Part shown: positions 45,196-53,978 of the stretch, one piece after another
How the letters are laid out: each line of letters opens with the position of its first letter
How positions within the stretch are numbered: the first letter of the stretch is position 1
Assembly (NCBI GenBank): GCA_024180945.1
Contig: JAKSGN010000035.1
Coordinates: 434,001-498,000 of the forward strand
Direction of reading: 5' to 3'
Length of the DNA: 64,000 bases
DNA from: Macrophomina tecta
Taxonomy: Eukaryota; Ascomycota; Dothideomycetes; Botryosphaeriales; Botryosphaeriaceae
The notes under the pieces: model-generated
Told to the model about the DNA's origin: nothing
What the model saw: only the letters and a program-made list of their open reading frames with translations
Database searches by the model: none
Translations under genes and position numbers: made by a program

Positions 45196-46704
45196 ATGCA
45201 CACCTCAGTCGAGGTCTCAATGGATATGACTTCTTCCGCGACACATGCACGGCCGACGCTTGATGGTCTCGCCGACGAGATTCTCCTTGAGATATTGAGC
45301 CACATCTCCATCCGTAACCGCTACGATATCGATTTCAAAACTTGGGATGGATCCGCCGAGATCGAATCCCGTGTCGCCACGCTGCATAGCTTAAGCCTTG
45401 TCTCTCGCAATATTCACCGCGTGGCCAATCCGCTGCTATACAGCGTGCTCACATCTTGTGGGATCGCGCGCAACCGTCGGGATTTCCTGCGCACCGCCGT
45501 CCGGAAGGCAGAGCTGGCTGCCTCGGTGAGGGAGGTCCGCTTTTCCTACTTCGATTGGGTCGTCGACCGCTCAGGAATCCCACCAAGCCATTCCGATGTC
45601 CTAGAGGCAGCGAGACTCGTGGAACTGGGCCCTGAGATGGGCATTACGGAGAAGTTTCACGATGCTCTCCAAGAAGGTTTCAATGATTCTGACGTGGCCC
45701 TGCTGTTCAGTCAGCTTCCGAATCTGGAGATGGTTGAATTTGAAGTGGATGAGACATGGTTCCACACGTGGCAGTGGCTGTTGCGCCTGGTTCGGATTTC
45801 AGCCGAGATGGCATCCGGGCCATTTTCTTCCTTGCGTCATCTCAAAGCGCGGTACGGGAATGAAAACCAGTCTGGTTTCAATCCACTGTTTATTCAGGAC
45901 TGGACCGCGCTGCCATCGCTCACGACGATCGAGGTGTCCGGCGCCTGGTGCGACGAGAGGGATGGAGATCGTCCGGTTACACTGCCATCCAACAGCAACA
46001 TCACCACTCTGAGCTTTCACGCGTCTGCCTTGAGCAATGATTACATCGGCTGCGCACTGGGGGCATTCCCTGGGTTGAAATCCTTCTGTTACGACTGGGC
46101 GAGGTACGCAACTTGTTCCTCTGAGAATTATCCAGAAGGCATCCGCAACGCGCTCAACATCCGAAAAGACTCACTTGAGCGCCTCCACTTGCTCATGCAT
46201 GCGGGCGGGGGAGATTTCTGTCTTGGGGCAATGGACAGAGGCTTGAGCGTCCCACCTTTTGGATCATTCAAGGATCTCGCTCGGCTGAAGTGTTTAGAAG
46301 TCAGCGAATTCGTCTTGACAGGCGTAACATACGTGGGTATTGATATCGAGCGTCCTATGCTCACAGGAGGAAGTTACTCGGCGCTAGTTGACGTGTTCCC
46401 AGCGTCTCTCGAGGTTCTGCGCATTGGCTGCAGGAGGTTCAAACACACGAGTATCCCACCAGGCGAAAGACTCAGGTTTTTTGAAGAGCTTCTCCGACAT
46501 GTGGCCCATCTGCCGCATTTCCGTTGCTTGGATCTTGTACTCCATGAAGGCACCGGGGTGTGGAGAAGCCAGGCGCCGTATGAGGACTATGAGGATGAAA
46601 TTGAGCGCATCGTCGAGCTCGGTCATGCGTCCGACATCTCGTTTCGCGTGATGGCCCCGGAGCAATGGAAGCACGAGAGCTCTGTACTTGGGAAAGGCTG
46701 TTGA
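45196..46704 (+). CDS. F-box/LRR-like protein (B)
   Basis: A single exon encodes 502 aa, with alternative starts at 45196 and at Met9 (45220). The F-box is LDGLADEILLEILSHISI, then LHSLSLVSRNIHRVANPLLY after an insertion. The remainder has irregular leucine-rich segments (LPSLTTIEVSGAW, ITTLSFHASALSND, LARLKCLEVSEFVLTG), the fold that usually captures substrate. It is clearly paralogous to the gene at 47216. Shared blocks in the same order include NPLLYS/QPLLYE, R-x2-FLRT, GFNPLFIQDWTALPSL / GYNPLFISEFAALPHL, SGAWCDER / KSAWSDER and VDVFPASLEVLRI / TDVFPRSLRRLIV. This one lacks the basic N-terminal extension of its paralogue. Confidence 0.85.
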   Translation: MHTSVEVSMDMTSSATHARPTLDGLADEILLEILSHISIRNRYDIDFKTWDGSAEIESRVATLHSLSLVSRNIHRVANPLLYSVLTSCGIARNRRDFLRTAVRKAELAASVREVRFSYFDWVVDRSGIPPSHSDVLEAARLVELGPEMGITEKFHDALQEGFNDSDVALLFSQLPNLEMVEFEVDETWFHTWQWLLRLVRISAEMASGPFSSLRHLKARYGNENQSGFNPLFIQDWTALPSLTTIEVSGAWCDERDGDRPVTLPSNSNITTLSFHASALSNDYIGCALGAFPGLKSFCYDWARYATCSSENYPEGIRNALNIRKDSLERLHLLMHAGGGDFCLGAMDRGLSVPPFGSFKDLARLKCLEVSEFVLTGVTYVGIDIERPMLTGGSYSALVDVFPASLEVLRIGCRRFKHTSIPPGERLRFFEELLRHVAHLPHFRCLDLVLHEGTGVWRSQAPYEDYEDEIERIVELGHASDISFRVMAPEQWKHESSVLGKGC

Positions 46705-47215
46705 ATGTGCCGACATGACGCCGGCAGCAATCGTGTTGAAGAAACGGCAGAGATCGAAAGTCGGGGATTTCCGGGAAGATATGGAATACTTGGGTGATCT
46801 AGTATGAGCTATAAAAGTTGTGCATTTCGAGCACATCGCAAGCAACATTTGGCTCCTGCATGAACGTTGTACAAGATTGGTGTTGGTGTTATGGATAGCG
46901 AATGGAAGCATTCGCCCGGGCGCAAGTGTGCAGAGAAGGTGATGACGCTTGCATCCGGACGAATGCCTCCCCTTCCGATGGTCAAGACAAGCTGTGCTAT
47001 AGTGGGAATGAGTGTTAGAGCGGCCACCAATTACTGGCAGGTACCATCTTTTCACTTCCAACAGCAAACCCGGTGGCACGTGCACACGCAGTCCCTTAAA
47101 ACGCGCCAGTCTCGAGCTTTTCGCGTCAGCAACCGCTCGACGTTTCTGCAATGCGAAAGCTCTCAGATCATCCACCTTTTGTGGCATCCGGACGGGGAAG
47201 GTTTCTTCGCCCGCT
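46705..47215. other. spacer between F-box paralogues
   Basis: 511 nt between the two tandem F-box genes, containing palindrome copy B. A frame upstream of 47216 is open from 47012, but its composition is not protein-like, so I treat it as leader. Confidence 0.5.
46902..46980. repeat. imperfect palindromic element, copy B
   Basis: Arms GCATTCGCCCGGGCGCAAG (from 46907) and the inverted CTTGCATCCGGACGAATGC (ending near 46966) flank a spacer of about 20 nt. It matches copy A at 43613-43690 in arms, GCAAGTGTGCA and right flank. It sits downstream of F-box gene B and upstream of gene C. Confidence 0.75.
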
Positions 47216-48964
47216 ATGCCGCCCAAAAGGCGGGCCTCCCAGAGGCTGAAAGAATCAGCATCCGTCGGCAACGAAAGTCGAGAAAAGCGCATAGCCACAG
47301 GGACGAGGAAGCCGAAGAAGAAAGGCCCAACGTCTCGCCCATCAGCACGCTCGAGATTAGCAGCCAAGGAAGCTGTCGATACCACCATATCGTCGCCAGA
47401 GAAGAAGAAAGCAACGCTAGCCAACATTCCCGATGAATTGCTTCTGATGATTTTCTGCCATTTCCGCCTTGTGGGCGTCCTGGATGGACCGGTCGAAGAG
47501 CCGGTATATTGGTACGAAGACAGAGAGAATTTATTTCAAAAACGCTGCAACATCCTGCAGAGTCTCTGCATGACATGCAAAAACTTGTGTCGCGTTGCTC
47601 AACCTCTACTCTACGAAGTTATCAAATGCCTAAATTCTCGACACCACCGGTGGCATTTCTTACGGACCCTAGTAAACCAGCCAGAGCTCGGCAAAGCCGT
47701 AAAGGAAGTCCACTTGAGATACGAGGGCGAGACTCCAGAGAGAGGCCTAGGCAAGCTCGCCCCTGAGGTCATGGAAGCAGCCAAGAGCGTGGACATCGAG
47801 ATGAGCCGGGCCTTCATGCGCGCCTTAGAGACTGGAAGAAGCGAGGCGCAGATCACGCTAGCCATGGCCCTCATGCCGAACCTGGGCTACATCAACTTCT
47901 GCCTTGAAGAGCGCTTCATCGAAGACTACAACTGGATGTTCCGCCTGCTTCGCAACAGCACCTTCAACCTCACTCACAAAAATAACAGCTCATCCGGCGC
48001 CGACGCCACCACCCTCACCGTCCCCTTCGCCAACATCAAGCGCATCGAAACCAGCTATGGCGGCACGCAATTCGGCTACAATCCGCTCTTCATCTCCGAA
48101 TTCGCCGCGCTCCCGCACCTCCAACAGATTATGATCAAATCCGCCTGGTCCGACGAGCGCAGCTGCGGCCTGTCCTCCTGGGACCCCGCACCCGGCATCT
48201 CCTCCATCACTCACATCAACCTCGACGCATCCTCCGTCACCAACGACTTCGTATGCAAGCTGCTGCGCGCCTGTCGCGCCCCCAAGACCTTCATCTACAG
48301 CTGGGGCGGCGCCCCGCCGACCGACACCATGCACGCGTTCGGCGAATTCATGGACGCGCTGCGCACGCGCGCCGAGTCGCTCGAGACGATCCGCCTCGAC
48401 GTCGTGCTCAAGGCGAACTACTTCGAGTCTCTGGCTATCGAGAACGAGTATCTGCCGCCGATCGGCTCGTTCAAGGCCTTCAAGCGCCTGACGGAGCTGG
48501 AGATCCCGGGCCACCTGCTGCTCGGCTCGCCGCTGCTTGACTGGGAGCACTTCGACGGCGAGCACTGGCCCGCGTTCACCGCGCAGCTCGATTATGCGGC
48601 GCTGACGGACGTCTTTCCGCGCAGCTTGCGGCGCTTGATCGTGGATTGTATGGGGTTGGAGGAGGATGTAACGTTCATCTTGCCGCTCTTAGACGAGCTT
48701 GCGGCGACGTGTGCAGAGAGGCTGCCGGATTTGAAGTTTGTGAAGCTGATCGTCGTGGATGAGAATGACTTTTCGTTGCTGGAGGGCGTGAAGAAGGCGC
48801 TGGAGAGGCAGGGTGTTGAGGTGCAGGTTAAGGATTTCATCGATGAGGAAGGCTGGGAGGATGATATGGAGGTGCGATATGGGGAGGATGGGAGGAAGAA
48901 GATCACGTCGAGGTTGATTGGGGATATTTTGCATATATGGCCCCATATGGTGGCGCAGAACTGA
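47216..48964 (+). CDS. F-box/LRR-like protein (C)
   Basis: A single exon encodes 582 aa from MPPKRRASQRLKESAS. The first 70 residues are strongly basic (KRR, KKKGPTSR), a probable nuclear or nucleolar signal. The F-box follows: LANIPDELLLMIFCHFRLVG, an insertion with EPVYWYEDRENLF, then SLCMTCKNLCRVAQPLLYEV. Beyond it the protein aligns block by block with the neighbour at 45196 (see there), with longer loops such as a low-complexity HKNNSSSGADATT and a C-terminal acidic tail. The start at 47216 was chosen over 47012 because the frame upstream looks noncoding. It presumably acts as an SCF substrate receptor. A tandem duplication followed by marked divergence is the simplest history. Confidence 0.85.
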   Translation: MPPKRRASQRLKESASVGNESREKRIATGTRKPKKKGPTSRPSARSRLAAKEAVDTTISSPEKKKATLANIPDELLLMIFCHFRLVGVLDGPVEEPVYWYEDRENLFQKRCNILQSLCMTCKNLCRVAQPLLYEVIKCLNSRHHRWHFLRTLVNQPELGKAVKEVHLRYEGETPERGLGKLAPEVMEAAKSVDIEMSRAFMRALETGRSEAQITLAMALMPNLGYINFCLEERFIEDYNWMFRLLRNSTFNLTHKNNSSSGADATTLTVPFANIKRIETSYGGTQFGYNPLFISEFAALPHLQQIMIKSAWSDERSCGLSSWDPAPGISSITHINLDASSVTNDFVCKLLRACRAPKTFIYSWGGAPPTDTMHAFGEFMDALRTRAESLETIRLDVVLKANYFESLAIENEYLPPIGSFKAFKRLTELEIPGHLLLGSPLLDWEHFDGEHWPAFTAQLDYAALTDVFPRSLRRLIVDCMGLEEDVTFILPLLDELAATCAERLPDLKFVKLIVVDENDFSLLEGVKKALERQGVEVQVKDFIDEEGWEDDMEVRYGEDGRKKITSRLIGDILHIWPHMVAQN

Positions 48965-50770
48965 TGCGGTAGAGACGTTGGTGGATTTGCTACTCTTGTT
49001 TTTTTGTTGTTATTGTTGTTTTTCTTATTTGAAAGATACACCAAAGTGCGTTTTTATGGACCTTGGAGACCGCTGCCGCGGAAGATGTCTTCAGTCCGAG
49101 TTAGAGGTACTACAAGAAGCTCAATTTCAGTGCTCATATTGTTCAGCAGACTTCGAGATGCCGGCGCTCATCCACTAGTCTTAATAACAGGGGAATCGCT
49201 ATTCTTACCTGATCCGCCTAGCGGCCATGCAGGTCGGAGATACAAAGATCTCAAATGGTGTTGCACATCACTGGCTTGTCGCCAGCATACGCCCTGAAAC
49301 TGATCTCTAACAAGCAAATCTTCCACATCGAAGACCAAAAATGGAGCCGATAAAAGCCTAATCTGAGCAGCCATGCTAGCCAGCAAAAGAGCCAAACCAC
49401 CCGACTGCGGGGTCAAGCGTCGCCAACCTCAACGTAGAGGCAGGCTTGCAGACCAGGTCGTCCTAAGTTATTAAGTAGAGCGGACCGCTACGGGGTTGTC
49501 TGCTTTTCATGAGACTCGAGCCCCCGCTCTATCCGGAACTGCCTTCAACTCGTGCACCAGTGGTCCCCGTACAAGTGGACGAACCACCGCACCAGTCACT
49601 GATTCGAGCGAGACGGTATAGGTGGCGTTGCTGACTCGATACATATACTCGGGCCTACCGTGGCTAGGCCCGTCCGGTGCTATGAAAGAACAAGGTTTCC
49701 TTCTGCCTGGTACATAGGGAGGTGGGCGTGTATATAGACGCAAAATACCAACCAGCTGAACGATCCTCACGGCCAGAGAAGCACTTGAACTCAACATGTT
49801 AAGTGACTACAGGCCGCTGAGAAACTGATGCACGTAGAGACTTTGACAGACCAGTTGAGGAAGAAAGTAAATTACCCTTGGATTGAACAGGCCGTGAGGG
49901 GTTGCAGCAGTTATCCGGACGTAAACGTCGCCCAAATCGCGACAAGGTCCAGCCATGGCAGAACGGAAAGATCCAGCCGACCATACTCTTTTCGTGCGTG
50001 ATGTAGTGGGCCGATACACGCTACTGGTCCAGGGGATTTGAAGTAGTGGGAATTTTAAAGAGCAAGCATCTGATGCATATAGGACTAATAAGATCGCTTA
50101 CTTCTTCACGAATCGTCATGCTGCAGCGTTTATTGTGTAATATTATAATCTCTAGAAAACTTTTGTTAACAGATAAGGTGAATCTGGAGTCTGTCGCAGC
50201 TAGCAAGCACCTCTCACAGTTCTCCATAGAAGTATGGTACCAAGTGGCAATTGCACCGAGACTGCTTCGACTCCACACAGTGTGTTCAGTCCCATGGTGT
50301 TTTTTTTTTTTTTTTTTTGGCGGCCCGCTGGGACGTTGCGTTAGTCGGAAGGGACAGGGTGCCGCAAGGAGCATGGAAATGCATGTACTGGAGCTATCAT
50401 GACAGGAAGAGCAGTGCTAAAGCCCCATTCATTACTATTTCGGAAGAGATCACATGACCTCATTCATGAACTGGGAAATTACAGCTAAAAAATAGCCTTT
50501 AGAATCTGATAGCCGCAGAAGCACGTGTACTGATACATTAGGATATCTCAAGTTGAGTCTGCAGGTGCAGAATCTTGGATACAATACCAAATCCGCGCTT
50601 AATCCGCGCTTTTTATCCAAAATAATTTCGTGATCACGCGCGCTTCTTGATGCCGACGCTAGGATCGCATATAAACGCCTAAATTTCTCCCAAAAATCTT
50701 CCTGATGCCTTTACCTTTATTATATTACGCCAAATGATATCTCTCGTTATGGTCATGTGCGGTTGGTCCC
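48965..50770. other. intergenic, with short direct repeat and T19
   Basis: 1.8 kb without a supported gene. A T19 run is at 50300-50318. At about 50591-50611 the unit AATCCGCGCTT occurs twice in tandem. The minus frame 49507-49797 (96 codons) shows no domain. The right part (50400-50750) is AT-rich. Confidence 0.45.
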
Positions 50771-51679
50771 TCAGAAGCAGAAGTAGAGAATCGATCCCAC
50801 CGCCGTCATGCCCAGGCCAAACCACCACCAGCGATCCGCATCAACGTGTTCTGGCTTCTGGCCCAGGATTCTGCGCTTCAACGGCGTTAGGACTTCGTCT
50901 GAGCGCTTGATCTTGCTGCTCGCTGTCGAGGTTGCGGTGGATTTAGAGCCAGCGGTGAGCGTGGTCGTCGGGAGCATTTTGGCGTCGGTTTGGACGAGGT
51001 AAAGGGGGATGACGGGCGTGCCGTCCCATTGCCAGAGGTTCAATCGCTTGATTTTGTGGTAAGAGTCGATCACGACTTCGTATTGCTGTGGAGTGGAATG
51101 TCAACCTCCTGCTCAGGCACTCAACCGCTCTGGATGTCCCGTACCTTGAATGTCTCGTTCTGTGTGTATTTCGTATAGACGCCAGCGTCGTATTTGCAGG
51201 GGTCGGAAAGCAGCTGTCTGCCGTCGCCGAACGGTGTAAGGTGTAGCTTGCCGTCCGAGGTCTTCTCGAATGTGCCGTGCTGCCATTGCATAATACCCTT
51301 GGGACAACTAGGGTCCACGGCTGTGAATCGCGTCAATACTACTAGGTGTGAAGGGTGTGCTGGAGTGACGCACGGTTCGCGATGGCGCGATACAAGGCTT
51401 CCTCCCAGTGGCCATCGGAGGTGAAAGAGTAGGAGATGCCAGGCAATTCTGGCTCCAACATGGTGTCGTTCTCATAATTGTAGAAAGTCTGCGGGGATTG
51501 CGTCAGTAAGTGAGGATCTTTGATCCGGTTCCACATCTCTCCACACAAGGGTAACGCACCGGCCCCGTTAGTGTTTTGTTGGACTTGGACGTCCAAGTGC
51601 CATAGAGATTGGCGTCGACAACGCCCTGCGCAGCGACAACGCCGGCGCCGGCAAGTGCGACGGCGGCGGACAAAAGCAT
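50771..51679 (-). CDS. ROT1: Rot1, ER membrane chaperone for cell-wall assembly
   Basis: Exons 51679-51560, 51488-51374, 51320-51145 and 51085-50771 (introns 71, 53 and 59 nt) give 241 aa; all phases agree. Signal peptide MLLSAAVALAGAGVVAAQG, then the Rot1 opening LYGTWTSKSNKTLTGP, FYNYENDTMLEPELPGISYS, SCPKGIMQWQHG and LLSDPC. A single C-terminal membrane helix (WWWFGLGMTAVGSILYFCF) anchors it in the ER with the bulk in the lumen. Rot1 helps fold wall-related glycoproteins and is needed for beta-1,6-glucan. Yeast Rot1 is 256 aa. It is head-to-head with the folate-salvage gene. Confidence 0.93.
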
Positions 51680-52089
51680 GGCTCTGGTTGAGTTGGTGGG
51701 CGAGCGTAACGAATGACTCAGCGAGCTGGTTGGCCAAGCGGCGGCGGCAGACAGTCGCGGAAAGTAAAAGTTGGTGTGGATGAAGCTTGACGGTGCTGCC
51801 AGCGCTGACGACTCAGGCTTGTTCTTGGGTTAGCCCAGCAAAGCAAGCCCCTGCCGCGCAGAAAGCCCAAGCACACCGGCAAGGGGGTTTGCCCCAGATC
51901 TCACAGCCACACGCAGGAACCGCGCGTGCAGCGACGGAAACTCCGCCGAACGAGTCCAGTCGGCGGTCGCTGTCCCGGAAACGCCCGCCACAGGCTCCAA
52001 AGTAGCCCGTTTCGCAGGCTCTTCAACCCGCGCCGTCAGCGGGCGGGACTCGCGCTCGCAGGGACCACTTGCCTCTCCGTCTCAACACC
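51680..52089. other. bidirectional promoter ROT1 / FAU1
   Basis: 410 nt between divergent starts; GC-rich with no assigned motif. Confidence 0.5.
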
Positions 52090-52940
52090 ATGGCGTCCAT
52101 ACAGGCAAACAAAAAAGAGCTGCGCAAGTACATCAAGCAAGTGCTGTCTTCATTGTCCCAGGAGGCGATTGCACATCAAAGTCAGGCATATCCGCAGCAC
52201 AAGTGAACCGTTGATCTCGTGCTGACGACTGCACGCAGCTTCCAATGCTGTCCGGATGCTGCTGTCTCTGCCTGAATACAAGGCCGCCAAGCGCATCAGC
52301 GTTTACCTGTCCATGCCCGTGGGGGAGATTTCCACAACAGGCATTGTTCGCGATGCACTCGCCAATGGCAAAGAGGTGTTCATTCCATACACATATCAAC
52401 GCTCCGTTCATCCGGAACTGAAGCCCAAGTCAATTATGGACATGGTCGAACTTCACTCATTCCAAGATTTTGAGAATTTCCAGCCCGACAAATGGGGCAT
52501 CCCGACCCCAAGCACAGAGTCAATCAAGGAGAGGAAGAACAGCTTTGGCGGGCAAGGCCTTTCTGAGGGCGACACTGATACAGTCGGTGGCCAGGAATCC
52601 GGATTGGACCTGATCGTGATGCCGGGCATGGCATTCGATGCCGACTTTGGTAGGCTCGGACACGGAAAAGGTTTCTATGACTTCTTTCTGGATCGATGTC
52701 GCCAGCATAGCGAGAAAGCTTCTGGAGTTCGCGTGCCGTTCCTCGGTATGACAGCATCCGTCCCGTAATGTCACTAGCGATAGCGTACATGCTAATACGA
52801 AGCAATTAGTTGGACTTGCATTGAACGAGCAGATACTTCCGCCAGCTCAGTCCGTACCTATGGACGCGACCGATTGGCGACTTGATGCCCTGGTGGTCGG
52901 TAATGGAGAGATCCTTCGACCCAGTAAACACTCAGCTTGA
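52090..52940 (+). CDS. FAU1: 5-formyltetrahydrofolate cyclo-ligase
   Basis: Exons 52090-52180, 52239-52745 and 52810-52940 (introns 58 and 64 nt) give 242 aa. The enzyme uses ATP to turn 5-formyl-THF (folinate) into 5,10-methenyl-THF. Marks: KKELRKYIKQVLSSL at the start, RISVYLSMPVGEIST, FIPYTYQR, LIVMPGMAFDADFGRLGHGKGFYDFFL (ATP/folate site) and the end DALVVGNGEIL. Exon 2 reads open for 19 nt past its true end. The GTATGA donor at 52746 was chosen because it restores FLVGLALNEQ, the conserved strand after the active site. An inserted loop (about residues 115-145, KNSFGGQGLSEGDTDTVG) is typical of fungal members. Confidence 0.92.
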
Positions 52941-53082
52941 CATCCTGGCCATAGTCCTTGGAAAATGAAGCTGTTGTTCTCCCAATCCTCAATTCTTTTG
53001 CCCATTACGCCTGGCCTGACGCCTATCACCGTATGTAGTTATGCTTTTGTGATACCCTTGCAGTTCTCCGTCATTCGCATGC

Positions 53083-53494
53083 TCAAGCATCCACACTCTG
53101 GATCAAAGAGACGTTGTCGCCCTTGAGGAGAATTTGGCCTGCAGCGCATCAGTTGGCTCTGCGCAGTTTCCAATATGACAAAACACTACAGCGCAAACAT
53201 ACCGAGAGCGCGACGTTTCTCCTCGGAGTCCTTGGTCGCAAGCTTGACCTCGATTGCGTCGTCGATGACGAGGTTCATGAATTCATCGAAGCCCTAGATG
53301 TCTGTGTTCAGCCGGTAACGTTCGCGTGCCGATCACCGTACGAAGCTGCTTACCCGAATCTTGCCCTCGATACGCAGGCCCACCTGCTCGAACAGCCAGA
53401 TCGACACGGTTGCGCGCGTCTGGAGGAGCTTGAAAATGAAGTTGATCGGAGGTAGCAGGACCTTGTTACGGTTTCCACCACCGCGGCCGGCCAT
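53083..53494 (-). CDS. SME1: spliceosomal Sm core protein E
   Basis: Exons 53494-53354, 53293-53203 and 53138-53083 (introns 60 and 64 nt) give 95 aa, the normal SmE length. Sm1 motif: PINFIFKLLQTRATVSIWLFEQ, with RIEGKIRGFDEFMNLVIDDA; Sm2 motif: LLKGDNVSLIQS. SmE is one of seven ring proteins on U1, U2, U4 and U5 snRNAs in the nucleus. The basic start MAGRGGGNRNKV matches relatives. It converges with FAU1 (142 nt apart) and is head-to-head with MTR10. Confidence 0.95.
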
Positions 53495-53978
53495 TGTGAC
53501 GGTCTTGAGGCGGGAGGCTGGGATTGATGGGCGTTGTGGAGAGAGCGTGTCGTTGTCGGGTGCGCAAGATCGGCGGATGCAAGGCGCGGGAGGTGGAGAG
53601 GCGGTTGTTGCTGGGGACGCGGGTGTCGTTGGAGCTCGGCGTCGCTGGTCGCCAAAGTTGTGTTCGCGCCGACTGGCCGACGCCAAGACCGGACGGCGGA
53701 GCGCGCGCCAAGGTGTGCGTTCGGGAGGTGGGACAAGCCTGACGGCATTGGATTTTTTGAATGCTATGCACCTTCCCTGCACCTAACAAGCATACACCAC
53801 CCGCCTCTTCTCCCTGCGATCACCCGGCCTGTCCTGAACGCCCCCCATCCGTTGCACCGCGTCCTGCGATCCTATGCGACTTACGTAGCGGCACCCCTCA
53901 GTCCGCCCCACCTTCTCGTCAAGACCACCGTCACCACCTCTCCCAGCCCCTCCGCACCGCCTATCCGCGAAAGCGACC
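53495..53978. other. bidirectional promoter SME1 / MTR10
   Basis: 484 nt between divergent housekeeping genes. Several frames are open across it on both strands because of its GC content; none shows a domain. Confidence 0.5.

Noticed and set aside
52746..52809. Reading FAU1 exon 2 through to GTAATG at 52765
   Set aside because: The phase does not match the downstream conserved VGLALNEQ block; the GTATGA donor does.
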